Positions 46,601 through 58,146 of a stretch of DNA of 64,000 nt are shown here, in pieces. The translations under genes and the position numbers were made by a program. Numbering within the stretch: position 1 is the first letter of the stretch; each line of letters opens with the position of its first letter. The DNA is from Coleophoma eucalyptorum (taxonomy: Eukaryota; Ascomycota; Leotiomycetes; Helotiales; Dermateaceae), in the NCBI GenBank assembly GCA_026120035.1, contig JALRME010000003.1:434001-498000 (forward strand), read 5' to 3'. The notes below the pieces were generated by a model. It did not search any database, had not been told where the DNA came from, and was given only the letters and a program-made list of their open reading frames with translations.

Positions 46601-48736
46601 CTGTAGTATGCGTTATGGTGAATGACTTGAGGTAAATGGTGATCTAGCATAGTCGACGTTACTAAAAGACGAGAGGGTGGTGGCTCTATGCGAATAACGA
46701 CTTGTGATCTGCAATCTTCCCTGAAATTCATCCTCATAGAAGCGAGGATTTTCGAAGGGGAGCTTCTGGAAGATACTGGGATTGGATCTGAGCTCATCAT
46801 CACATCTATCTTTGCTTGCTTAGTAATTTTTGCTATGGAAGGCTCAGATTGTAAATTTTTTTTCGGAGACACGCTGACACTTGATTGCGATGAGCCTTTC
46901 TGACTCAGTCTCGAGATTGTAGATGGTTCCTGTGGATCCTTCACTACTGGAAAGTTCAAGGCTTGCCCGCCTGAGCGCTCAGGATGCTTGGGTTGCTGAT
47001 TTGTTTCCGTATTTCTTAAAGGGCCTGAGGCACGGAATATACTGTTTACTGTCGGTTGCTTATTCTTGCGGGTCCACCGCTTGTTGCTGCTTGTCTGTGA
47101 AGACTTCGATTTAATCGAAAGTTCCTCGACTTCGACAACAGGAATGGGTTCTCCGTATGGCTCGTCTGTGTTGACAGCGGGCTCAGAGGTCCGTCGACGC
47201 TTGAAATTGATAGCATCGCGTGACAGTGGAGATTCCGACCGGCGTTTTGTCTCGAGCACTCCTGGGTGAGCCAAAGCTGCCAAACGCGGAGCATTGGTTT
47301 CGTCAACAAGCTCGTCTTCTATACTACCTCCATAATCAGAATCTTGAGGATCGAAAGCCTCTATTGGGGTCTCTTCGGTCTGGTCTCCCTTTCGCAATTG
47401 AGACAACTCAAGGCCCCGCATAACCTCTTCATCAGAATTGTAGGAAGATTCTTCATCACCACCGAGTCCAAACCCTCTCAATCTATTCTCGTCGACTTCG
47501 GTATCGTTCTGGCCATTGGGGATATCGGAGAGATCAATCTCGGACTCTAAGCCCAAAGCCGGGCGAAGATTCTCAGGGTACAGATCTTCAACAGCCTGAA
47601 GACTAGTTTTCACAGTTGCGTCGAGAGGAACAGGCTTCACGAAGCTTTCAAAGGACACCTTTCGGCCGTCACCTTTACTCTCTTCATCGGTGATGAGAGC
47701 CATGATCATTTCACGATACTCTTCTTCGTGAATCCACCCTCCAGCTTGAGAATACCGAGGATCAGCAGACATAGAGATCATAACCTCAGGAGGGAAAGGA
47801 CTACTTCCAGGAGTAGGATTTACCATCTTGGACTTTCGTCGGCGTGTCTCGTCTCTCCACAGCCCAGCCATGCTGTGAACAAGCTTTTCGGTTGGTGGTA
47901 GAGGATTAATACGCTCGATAAAGTCATGGTGAATCTCTCGAGGTTTAATCTCATGTCGGTTGATGATATCTTGAACGCAAATATCCACTTCTATCGAGCA
48001 ATGACTAACTCTAGGAAGGCCGGAGTCTTCAACTAGACGCTCCGGTGGTATTGAGCGGTCGTGCCAAAGATGAGAAGGATCGTCTATCTCTTCATATCTG
48101 GGCACTGGACTTCGAAATGAGACTGTCTTGCAATCAATGTACCCACAACCGTAAAGATTGTAGTCGGTCATCCATTGCAAGAGATATTGAAGATGTGCCT
48201 CATAAGGTTGAAATACTTTTCTCAAGACAACTCCTTGGCGTAGTAAATCGGCTAGTCGTATCATAACCATGGGATTCAACATGTAGATCTTCAAGAAATA
48301 CTTGTAGCCTACATGATATCCATAGAAAGGGACGCCTTTAACAAGAGTGATTCGTGCAACGAACTTGGCGTTTCCATCATACATATTTCGTCGATAGCTC
48401 ACTGCCAGAGCATAGTCAATTGAGAGATGAAGACGGTGTATATAGACACCGACTGAGGATGATTAGTAACAGAAATGCATGATAGGACTGCATCTACCTA
48501 CCATCATCTGGAAGAAGGCTGCCATGGTATTCTATGTAGAGGTAAGGAAATGCGCCATGTATATGAGCACACACTTTCTGCCCAGTCTCTGTTCCACCAA
48601 ATACCCTGATTACGGGCACCTTTGGCTCTTTTTGCAACTGCGACGGCTTGACATTATTTCGGAGTTGAGGATCGAATCGCGTAGGTACTGACTGATAATG
48701 ATCTATGCAGTTGAGCCTGACGCGGAAAATATCCAT
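43612..48736 (-). CDS. REV3: DNA polymerase zeta catalytic subunit REV3
   Basis: B-family polymerase for translesion synthesis, working with Rev7 and Pol31/Pol32 in the nucleus. Exons 48736-48502 and 48452-43612 give 1691 residues, normal for filamentous fungi. The N-terminal Rev3 block is clear (MDIFRVRLNCIDHYQ, AHIHGAFPYLYIEYHG, HVGYKYFLKIYMLNP). Polymerase motifs: DFQSLYPSVMIAYNYCYST (motif A, residue ~1157), KLIANVTYGYTSASFSGRMP (motif B) and VYGDTDSLFVY (motif C, residue ~1316). The C-terminus has CysA (CLVCKDKLESEEAICPNC) and CysB (CQSCSG, VKCDSKDC), the zinc and iron-sulphur sites that bind partner subunits. The middle ~600 residues are disordered. It diverges from SLU7 across 255 bases, which include a CACGTG (48889-48894). 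Confidence 0.96.
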
Positions 48737-48991
48737 GGCGCGTGTCAGTCAGGCGGACCTAAATACCGAGAGGCGTTTGTTGACATGCTTGAAGATACAG
48801 AAGAACCATTCTTCAAAGCCTATCTAGTGTTGTAGATATGACGCGTGGAAAAGCTTCAAAGAAGCGCGGGTTCACATGATATAAATGGCACGTGCTCGGA
48901 TATTCTTGGTGGCTGACCGGAAGGCCAGTAAGTGAGTGAACTTCAGCCTTTCTTACCTTCAGAGTTATTGATCTCTCCTCAAACGCCCACC
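48737..48991. promoter_or_regulatory. 255-bp shared promoter of REV3 and SLU7
   Basis: Both starts face outward. CACGTG lies at 48889-48894, about 150 bases from the REV3 start and 100 from SLU7. No other motif is claimed. Confidence 0.5.
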
Positions 48992-50416
48992 ATGCCTCCT
49001 GCAGGCACACAACCTCGAAAGCCAAATGCGCCTTCGGCCGCCAATAAGGAAGCAAACGAGTACATCCCTTCCTTTATCTCAAAGAAACCGTTTTACATCG
49101 GCGAAGATGACGACCAGAATGATTACCTTGAGCATCAACGACTCCAGAAAGCGCAAGCAGATCAGTCACAATGGTACGATCGAGGGAAGAAACTTGGCCC
49201 TGCTGCAACCAAGTTTCGAAAAGGCGCATGCGAAAACTGCGGGGCTATGACACACAAGACGAAAGAGTGTTTAAGTAGACCTCGAGCCAAAGGCGCAAAG
49301 TGGACAGGAAAAGATATCCAGGCCGATGAGGTTGTGCAAGACGTCAGTCTAGGATGGGATGCGAAGAGAGATAGGTGGAACGGTTATGATGCGAAGGAAT
49401 ATCGAGCAGTCATCGAGGAGTACGCAGAACTTGAAGAATTGAAAAAGAAAAACCAGCAAGGCGAATCCGCGGAAGACGGAGATGAGGAAAATGCCGACGG
49501 AGCAAAATATGCAGAGGAATCAGATATGGGCCGCCATCAAAGCACATCAACGAAACAGCTACGCATTCGAGAAGACACTGCGAAGTACCTCTTGAATTTG
49601 GATCTCGATTCTGCGAAATATGATCCAAAGACGAGATCTATGGTTGATAGTGGTGCTACTGCAGATACAGCTGCTGCTTTAGTTGCTGAAGAAGGCTTCA
49701 TGAGAGCTTCTGGAGACGCAGCGGAATTTGAAAGGGCGCAGAAGTACGCATGGGAGTCACAGGAGAAGGCTGGAGACACAAAGCAGCACTTGCAAGCAAA
49801 TCCCACCTCAGGAGAATACTATCGACGGAAGGAGAAAGAGGAAGCAGAAGCCAAGAGACTGGCCCACAAGAAGATGTTATTGGAGAAATATGGTGAAGTG
49901 TCCAACACACAAGCTGCAGCACTACGGGATGCCGCGGTTATCGAATCAGAAAGATATGTGGAGTATGACGAGTCTGGAGCTATCAAAGGTGCACCGAAGG
50001 CTTCCGCAAAGTCAAAGTATCCTGAGGATAAGCTCATCAACAACCACACATCGGTTTGGGGAAGTTGGTGGTCGAATTTTCAATGGGGTTATGCTTGTTG
50101 TCATTCCATGATCAAGAACAGCTATTGTACAGGAGAGGACGGAAAAGCTGCTTTCGAAGAGGCAGATCGCTTGCGTACGGGTGGTGTTCTAGGAGAAGAG
50201 GAAGCCGTGAAGGAGATCGAGTGGCCAGCAGATACACCTGTAGCCAATGAAAAGGTGCAAGAGGATACTTTTAAACCTGAGCTTGTCGCTAAAAAGCGGA
50301 CGGTGGAAGAGATGAAAGGGGGAATCACTGAAGACGATATGGATGAATATAGGAGGAAACGTACTGCTGCTAATGACCCGATGGCCGCATTTTTGGGTAA
50401 GGATGAGCTTCTGTAA
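48992..50416 (+). CDS. SLU7: Pre-mRNA splicing factor SLU7
   Basis: Second-step splicing factor that stabilises 3' splice-site choice in the spliceosome. Single exon, 474 residues. Conserved text: [39 protein letters not shown], a CCHC zinc knuckle at about residues 81-94 ([14 protein letters not shown]), [26 protein letters not shown], and [19 protein letters not shown] in the C-terminal third. The C-terminus ([20 protein letters not shown]) matches the family. The start is the ATG at 48992 because it matches fungal SLU7 N-termini; an in-frame non-ATG codon precedes it by 20 positions. The gene converges on RPS9. Confidence 0.96.
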   Translation: MPPAGTQPRKPNAPSAANKEANEYIPSFISKKPFYIGEDDDQNDYLEHQRLQKAQADQSQWYDRGKKLGPAATKFRKGACENCGAMTHKTKECLSRPRAKGAKWTGKDIQADEVVQDVSLGWDAKRDRWNGYDAKEYRAVIEEYAELEELKKKNQQGESAEDGDEENADGAKYAEESDMGRHQSTSTKQLRIREDTAKYLLNLDLDSAKYDPKTRSMVDSGATADTAAALVAEEGFMRASGDAAEFERAQKYAWESQEKAGDTKQHLQANPTSGEYYRRKEKEEAEAKRLAHKKMLLEKYGEVSNTQAAALRDAAVIESERYVEYDESGAIKGAPKASAKSKYPEDKLINNHTSVWGSWWSNFQWGYACCHSMIKNSYCTGEDGKAAFEEADRLRTGGVLGEEEAVKEIEWPADTPVANEKVQEDTFKPELVAKKRTVEEMKGGITEDDMDEYRRKRTAANDPMAAFLGKDELL

Positions 50417-50894
50417 AAGGGAAAAGGATACTGGCGTTCAGTGGGGATGCATCGGTCGGCGCTCTTTAAGATATCCTAAAGATGATAAAATACAATCATG
50501 TGCTAGCCCGCATTTGACTATCTGGCATAGATTACGCAACCAACTTGCTGAGCCTGGCATTTCCTTTTTGATGTATAAGATGCCTAGTCTAGTCTGCCTT
50601 TGGGTAGGTGTATGTCCCGTGCTTCGATGGAAAGCATGTAGCAAAGAATTATATTTAGGTATTCCAGCGGAAGGTCTGAACTGGGTATGTTGGTCACATC
50701 GAATGTATGATAATGGACAATGCAAGTGTATTAAGTACTCTGCACAAAAAAAGATTCGTTTAACTTCGTGCATTTGCAGCTTTTGGTGGATTTTTCACTA
50801 ACTCCTCGAGGTATTTTACACTCGATGCCATATGACCAGAACCAGAAGATATCTGCACGCCATTGCTAAACCTGACCCAGCAAATTTAATGCAT
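50417..50894. other. Convergent intergenic region between SLU7 and RPS9
   Basis: 3' regions of both genes, about 480 bases; no other structure recognised. Confidence 0.6.
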
Positions 50895-51706
50895 CTATTC
50901 CTCATCCTCATCCTCTCCATCACCACCGTCACCCTTCTCGGCGGCCTTGGCCTTCTTTCTGCGAACACGACCTGGGCGTCCACCTCCAAATGGCGAGCTG
51001 AGGGCGAAGTCGATGTGCTTCTGCGAATCGAGACGGACAACGAAAGATGGGACGTTGACAATTTGCTTGCCAACACGGATGTGTCTTTGGCGGATGAGAA
51101 CACGGGCGTGGTGGATAGACTTGGCAAGACCAAGCTTGTAGACACAGGTCTGGAGACGACGCTCCAAGAAATCCTCAATCTTCAAGGCCAAGACGTAATC
51201 GAGCTTCATGCGGGACTCGTCAAGGACACCGACACGGACGAGACGGCGAATGAGGGCGTTTCCTTCGAAAAGTCTCTTTGGATCCTTCTCGTCCATGGTG
51301 AGCAATTGACTAGAGATTGTCAGTATTACGCAAATTTGCGATATTATTTACGAATGCTTACCGGGCAGCACGACGGATCTTGGAGAGAGTGAGCTGGACA
51401 CGCCAGACCTCACGCTTGTTGCGGAGTCCATACTCGCCGACAAGCTTCAATTCGGAGTCCCTATTGAAAGGGTCAGTGACTTGAACAGAGACGAGCTCAT
51501 GTACATTGGTCTTTTAGGGGTACTAACAAACGAGCGGACTGCGAGGGAAGTTAGCAAATTGTAACACAGAAAAGTTTGGATTGATGGAGAACTTACCTCG
51601 AAAGGACGACGAGGGACTTTGTACTGTTCCAACAGTCAGTTTCTACATTCTATGCGTATGCGCAAGTATCGCAACTCACAGTCTTGCTGTAGGACCTGGG
51701 CGCCAT
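50895..51706 (-). CDS. RPS9: 40S ribosomal protein S9 (uS4), with an 11-nt microexon
   Basis: Small-subunit ribosomal protein of the cytosol, S4 family. Exons 51706-51680, 51623-51597, 51538-51528, 51460-51362 and 51309-50895 give 192 residues, the expected size. Spliced text: [33 protein letters not shown], then [39 protein letters not shown] and [17 protein letters not shown] (S4 RNA-binding domain), and an acidic tail. Exon 3 is 11 nt (tccgctcgttt) and encodes only SAR plus part of L; omitting it breaks the frame and the conserved N-terminus. The first three coding exons total 65 nt. The gene is head to head with RPL21. Confidence 0.96.
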
Positions 51707-51959
51707 GGTTGATGTTGTCGAGGTTGGTCGTTGCAGAGAAGATAAGATTCAAGAAGAACTTTGAGAATATTGTGTGGGCGCAAAGGTGCTAGCTTAGTCA
51801 TCGGGTAGCGAGGCTGTGGCCAATCGCGTGACGATATTGTTGTTCGGCGTGGCTCGCACACTTGAATTTTGAAAATCGCCAAAGTGAGAAACCTCTTTTT
51901 CTAAACGACATCGACAACCACAACACCGCCCTCCTCGACAATCCTCACATACAGTCAAG
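51707..51959. promoter_or_regulatory. 253-bp shared promoter of ribosomal protein genes RPS9 and RPL21
   Basis: The start codons are 253 bases apart on opposite strands. On the RPL21 side the leader (about 51888-51957) is rich in C/T and CAAC words, as expected for a highly translated mRNA. The arrangement suggests co-regulation. Confidence 0.6.
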
Positions 51960-52774
51960 ATGGGTAAGAATCCCTGGGAAAATAGAGCTCTTCAGATCAG
52001 TTACTTCGCGGAGAACTTTTTGTGATCTTCGAAGCATGATCTGTGGCCTGGCTTGCGCCAAAATGTGTTATTGAGCTTTGCTAACCTGCTGCTTCAACAG
52101 GTCATCCAGCTGGTCTTCGCGCGGGTACCCGCTATGCCTTCTCTAGAGACTTCAAGTTCGTGCTGTCGAAATCTGTAGAGATGACAATGTACTGATTCTG
52201 AGCAGGAAGAAGGGTATGATCAAGTTGTCTACCTACATGAGACAATACAAGTTAGTCGATCCGAGACGATGGATAGAGGGTTGGTTTTAACAGTGTGGCA
52301 GGGTCGGAGACATCGTTGATATCAAGGCCAACGGAGCTGTCCAAAAGGGGTGAGTGATTATCTGGCACCAGAGGCGCAATGAGGAGGGGAAGGACATTGT
52401 GCAGTAGGTGATTGTTGAGTCAAGTCGTACTGACTATCAACAGTATGCCACACAAGGTTTACCACGGAAAGACCGGTGTCGTCTACAACGTCACCAAGTC
52501 CGCCGTCGGTGTCATCATCTACAAGAAGGTCAAGCACCGTTACATCGAGAAGCGCGTCAACCTCCGAGTCGAGCACGTTTCGCTATCACGATCAAGAGAG
52601 GAGTTCGTTCGACGAGTCAAGACCAACGCTGAGCTGAAGAAGAAGTCCAAGGCTGAGGGTACCCACGTTCACTTGAAGAGACAACCATTGATGCCACGGG
52701 AGTCGAGGACCATTTCGATGAAGGACAATGTACCAGAGACCGTTGTACCGATCGCATACGAGACCACTATCTAA
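51960..52774 (+). CDS. RPL21: 60S ribosomal protein L21 (eL21)
   Basis: Large-subunit cytosolic ribosomal protein. Exons 51960-51963, 52101-52155, 52206-52250, 52302-52349 and 52444-52774 give 160 residues, the family size. The first coding exon is only ATGG, followed by a 137 bp intron; this early intron is common in ribosomal protein genes. Spliced text: [78 protein letters not shown] and a C-terminus ending [12 protein letters not shown]. All junctions keep the frame. Confidence 0.97.
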
Positions 52775-53951
52775 GCTGTTGAAAAGCGGTATGGTTGGTG
52801 GGCCGTGGGGTTTATCTGGTTGGGTTTCTTTTGCTTTGCGGGATGACATGACGGGTCAGAGGCTTTAGCGTTGCATGCATGGAACATATAAAACCGTGCA
52901 GAATCTCTAGGAATGAGAGCTCAACATCCTCGACAGACAACAAGATGAGTTTTCGATCTACATGGTGATTTGGTGATGTGAGTCCAAGTGCACGAAGGAT
53001 CGAGGGTCGACAGTCTGCAAATTCGTTAAGAACCGAATTTCTCTTTTCTTCCGCTCTCTTTCCTCTACCCCAATCCAAAATCCATCGGAACCGTATTTGT
53101 CACGCTTAAGTAGAAGATATCCCACTTCTCTTCAGGCCCTCACAAGTGTTCCAAGAATGAATCCCGTCTCAGGCAAAGCTCTATGTAGAATTGGTTTATC
53201 CATACCATACTACTGGCTGGTCAGAAATACATGCAACCTTATAAAGTTCTCCCTTGCGTATTCTTCCAAAAAGACCTTATTTCCATAATGAACAATAAAA
53301 AGAAAATTCTCTGCCCAGTTCTTACTCCTTTTGCTACATATAAAAGAGCTATTATTAAGTTCACCATGCCCAAGCTTCCACACTCGCTTCAACGGAGATA
53401 CACAACCAGGAGGTGAATACGGAAAGCAGCTTTTGAGTGATTCATCGAATGGAGATTTCTTAACAATGCAATGGGCCTCTTTTCTTAAGTGGCTGCAGAT
53501 CGATTATGATAAATCTCGTAAAATTGAATCACAGAAACACTCTCAGCAACCAGAAGTTGACATCCTTGAGCATATTTCGTTGTTTGACATACTCACAAGG
53601 AGGCCAATCTCTCGTCGTCCAACAAGTTGGAGTTGAGGCTGATGATGTTTGTCATCCACAGTGGGTTCTACAAACTTCCTCCAAACAACCTTCAAAAAAA
53701 AAAAGCATGTGATCAAGTCTCTTTTGTCATCTTTTCAAGATGAGCTCAAATGAGTTTCATTAATAACTTTCTCGTTCACGATGCCTTCGCATCATTCATC
53801 ATCATAAATGCCTAATAAATAGCACACTAAAGAAGAAGAAAAAAAAAGCGGCCCTTAATTGATTTCAAGCATGTAACACTTCCAACACATGCTTCAACCA
53901 AATACAGAAACGAAGTATATACAATCCCCCAACCCTTTTCATAGCCATCAT
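52775..53951. other. Convergent intergenic region, 1.2 kb
   Basis: Between the RPL21 and sphingomyelinase 3' ends. A/T-rich with poly-A runs near 53694 and 53841. Short open frames on the + strand (53097-53712) have no family features. No gene recognised. Confidence 0.55.
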
Positions 53952-56734
53952 CTAATAAGTAAAGCCGCTAACGGTGTAGTTGTCTGGCACGGTCGTGTTC
54001 ATGAAGTCCGCACCCAACACATTCGTCAACGCAGTCTGCAGTTCCGACACTCCATTGGAGGTCAAAGATCCGAGGATGGGAATGATGGCCGAACCCTCAC
54101 ATTCACCGTGAGCGCTATGGGAGTCACTAGCCGTTGTCGCGTCAACATCGCGCTCCTTGAAATTGATACCAACGCTGACTGTGCCGCTATGAGGAAGAAG
54201 GTATGTTAGCTTCACTAGTTCGTTTTCTTGGGATGGAAGGGAAAGAACGAGACGTACCAGTTGTATTGACTCTGCGCAGCACGGAGCTGGCAGATCTCAG
54301 TCGTCTTACAGCTGCTATCACACGTTGAGGTATCATAATCACGAGATTTTCGAAGGTAGTACTCTTGGAAGACAGTGTCGTCGTTCTCGAAGAGCGTTGT
54401 GACGTTGTGCCAGAATTCCGGGGTCAGTTCCGCTGAGGCATCGGTGACGGGTGGTGTGAGGAGTGAGCCATATGCTTCCTTAACACTGTAGAGGACCTAG
54501 TTTAAGGCAGGTTAGCATGGATAAGTAATTTATTTTCTGTGCTCCTCCACGCCTCTCCCGCAGGTCAGCGGGGGAAAATGAACCATGAGACATACCTCCC
54601 AAGTGGGGCCATCTTGGTACGTAGCACTTGTGATATTGGCATAATACACAGTAACATCCAATACCGCAAAGGTGACGGGGTCCACACTATATACTCTGAA
54701 AGATGGGTTCCCAGAGGTGGGCGTTAGCGAAGGAGCAATGTATGAGACCATGTTAGCAGTATCGAACGCTGGCGCATCTGGCGTCGAGTAAGAGATCTCA
54801 AATTCGTCTTTGTGCGTGTGTCCGAAGAACATGGCTGCGATGGTTCCGTCGAAGCGTTGTACAATCTGGTCAAAGTATTGAGACTGATCGTGGAATGCAT
54901 CCGTGGTTCCGAGGGGCATATGACCTATTTTAGTCAGATTCAAGTTTCTGAGATGCAAAGAATTGTTAATTTACCCATGAGCCAGACTCGTTCACCAGCT
55001 GTTTCTGCAGCCTCGAGCTCTGTTACGAGCCAAGCAAGCTGTCCAGATGGGTCACTATCCATCGTGGCCTGGTACAGCCAGAAATTTTGCTCTAGAAGTT
55101 CTCAGCAGCTGATTTCATGGAGCAAGGGTAGAAATACTTACTGTACCAGAACATCGTGTTAACACTTATAATTCGAAGCCCTGTGGCACTGTCCACAACG
55201 GAGTAAGAACCAAAGTTATCATCCGCTGCAGCGCTTGCGGTGCTGCCAATCCAGGTCTCCCAATCGCTTGACACTGCAATGATGGAAGAATCAGCACTGC
55301 TTAAATGGACCAGATACAATATTTACTTACTGACGTCGTACGCCCATTGACTGCTGATGGTTGTGGACACATCAGCAGGCGGGTAGGAGTTGACTAGTCA
55401 AATTAGCTATAATTTATTTAGAAATGTAGAGGTTGATTTCACCTGGCGCTACATCATGATTTCCAATAACAGCATACACGGTTCCAAGAGCTTCCATTCT
55501 TGTGAATGCATCGTTGAGATCGTTGGTGACTTCAGTCTCTGTGAAAGAAATTAGAATCATATTTGGAAAACGCAGGGTGTAAAAAATCACCATTAACAAG
55601 CCAGACAGCACCTTCAACAACGTCACCAGTGAAGATCCTGTATATCTAGGTCAGCACATTATGAACAGCTTCCAGTAGCAGGTTATTTGAGATAATCAAC
55701 TCTCCTAATCCAGGATGAGAAGCCTTCCGCCGTTCATTCACTTCGAAAACCAACTGGTCAAGAAAACTTACGTGAAAGCTCTGTTAGGAACTAAACTTTC
55801 GATAGCGGCATAAGCGCTCTCCTCTAAGGTGACAGGAGCATCACAGTTGACATTGCCATACTCGCCAGCTGGGTAGTCGGTGGTACCTGGAGCATCAGCA
55901 GCAGTATATCTAAATAGAAGGAAACAATGAAGTCAGCAATAACTCAAAGACTCAAGAACGTTGACAAGAGAGAAACTCCACAATCTCCTCCAGTGCCAAG
56001 ACTGAAACACAAGAAAGAAACGAACAAGAAGAGTAGATGCTTACGGGCGACAGCAGATGTTTTTGGTACAGTTATAGTTTGCGCCAGTTTCGTAACTCAA
56101 ATCGATATGGATATCAGAGAGATGCACAATCTGGATAGGCGTCTCGCCACTAACAGCAGGTCGAGCGGCATCCGCTGGCTTGTCAGTCATGCTGACGGTA
56201 TAAGCCTCGACATCTGGCCATTGGCAGAGTCCAAAGACGGTCAAGCAGAAAAGCTGCGACGTGCGGGTACCGATAGTCATATAACGCAGATCATGGGCCA
56301 GGATGGGGCCTTCAAGCGCAATTGCTCCCTCACTATTCTTGGGCATGAGTCTGATCTTGGTTTTCTGCTAATTTGGACTTTGGGCTTACCAGACATCTGC
56401 GTCCTCGACTCCGAGATCGACACATACTGTAGTGATAACATCCACGAAATCATCGTTTCCCAAATGCGCAAGAGCTTTCAAGACAACTAACAAAGCCTTA
56501 CACATTACGCATATCAGCTGACTATCCCACAAGGCTCGAAGACTCTTGAAGTATTACCTCGCAAGCAGTACAAGTAGTTGCATCCTCGATATCAGTCAAG
56601 ATGGTAGATATGGTGCTTCTCTTTGATACAGCCAAACCCTCGACTGATTGCCTGGTGACATCAGAAATAGTCAAGGCATTGGTTAAGAGTGGTAAGGTGG
56701 CCGTCAAGAGACCGACCATGCTAAGGAACTTCAT
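53952..56734 (-). CDS. Secreted acid sphingomyelinase-like phosphodiesterase
   Basis: Predicted extracellular or vacuolar metallophosphoesterase related to acid sphingomyelinase (phosphocholine release from sphingomyelin; the substrate in fungi is unproven). Twelve exons: 56734-56558, 56496-56390, 56332-56045, 55909-55772, 55637-55591, 55538-55443, 55393-55331, 55273-55142, 55091-54975, 54924-54596, 54496-54258 and 54186-53952; 655 residues. Signal peptide 1-20 (MKFLSMVGLLTATLPLLTNA). A Cys-rich saposin-B-like part follows (TTCTACE, VCVDLGVED). Metal-site motifs: HLSDIHIDLSYE (DxH), FTGDVVEG (GD), VIGNHDVAP (GNHD), LMGHMPLG and FFGHTHKDEF (GHTH). Several Asn-X-Thr sites fit secretion. Introns are many for this region, all short with GT-AG ends. 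Confidence 0.93.
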
Positions 56735-58146
56735 CCTTCCTAGATGAGTTGAAGCAAGGGACAGGCGAGAGGATCAACAGAGCGGGTGAGTAGGTATGGA
56801 TACCTGATCTCGAAAGGAGGGTTGAAGGTGAGAAAAACTGAAGATGCTTTCCTTGCTCTTCAAGAAATAGCAAGCTATGGACTTCTATATATGGCTTTAT
56901 GATGCGAAGAGCAGAAGGACCGGCGCTTGTACAGCCTGCTTTCTATGCATAGAACGATGCGATGCAGTGCCGAACAATATAGGAAAGTAATAATAGAAGA
57001 GAAGGAAACGTCCACTGAACCACACCTACCATCGGCAGATACAGTTAAGCAAATCAACGTGCTCCATGATAGCCACATGGTCCATCAATCTCTGTGCAAA
57101 ATGACGGCAAAAGCATGGACAGCACAAAGTCTTTGAACGCAATCGCAGCATCTACGCGAGGGTCCGGGATATGCGTTATAGTGCACCTAGGCAATAAGAA
57201 GAAAGCCAGAAGGAAGTTCAGAGCATGGGGGGGGGGAGGTAATTTATCTCAGCAACTCCCATTCGTGCCAGTGAAGGGGCCCGTGTGATTAGATGACATT
57301 CTTCCCAATCTTTACCCTTCTCCGTACGGATTTGTTCCTTCAGTATCGCGTACAGCTGCTGGATCTCCAAGAGCTTGCTGTGCTCCGATCATTGTTACTG
57401 ATCAGGTAATAGGCCCGAGAGAAAGAGAGCAGGCATGGCGCGGCGCAGTCTTGCAAAGATACACCTTCGGCGCTCGATCGGTGTATCGGTTGGGTACCGA
57501 AATGCAAAATGATATTTCCTAGCATTGGCAGTCCACATCAAAGAGTATGTATGTGCGATATCTTCTTGCATTACATCCATGAAAGTGCGGACATGGTGAT
57601 CCTGCAGCATGCAACGGGCCGGGCTGATTGCCAAGTTCAATCAAGCTTTTCCTTGCTGTGGAGAAGACGTAGGCGCACGAGAGCCAAGAGTTGGAACTCG
57701 TGGTAGCTGTGGCCATATCTGTTAGGAGCCAGGAACCGGTATGCTCGGGTAAGGAGGATGAGAATAAGTGTTGACGCAGATTCAATAGCAGATCAGAATA
57801 TATCTAAGACAGGCTAAGTGAGGTCGAGCAATCTCGCCTTTAGCACGTGCATGTGAAAGTTACAAAGTCACATGATTCATCCGAGATCGTAAGCACTCGA
57901 GCTTCCGCAAGGAATTCTTGCAGAATCCGTAGCTCGTACTTCGTAGGAGGGTGGTAGAATGCCTCCCTAGCTTCTCATATGATTCACAGCCCCCTTCGTA
58001 TTACAGACAGGAATTGACAGGAGGAATACATGATATACAAATTTCACCACCAGCGAGATCGCTACCAATTTACCAGTGCCTGAACGCCCACGCCCTCGGA
58101 TGCAAGAGAAATGTTAACAAAGTGCCTTTCAAGCCAGCCCCCCTCC
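56735..58146. other. Intergenic region upstream of the sphingomyelinase gene and 3' of SF3A1
   Basis: About 1.4 kb. A run of 9 G lies near 57229-57237, and a CACGTG at 57844-57849. Minus-strand frames at 57340-57785 overlap but have no recognised family and no convincing splice structure. No gene called. Confidence 0.5.

Noticed and set aside
57340..57785. Overlapping minus-strand frames of 60-88 codons
   Set aside because: No conserved motifs, mutually overlapping frames, no coherent splice model.
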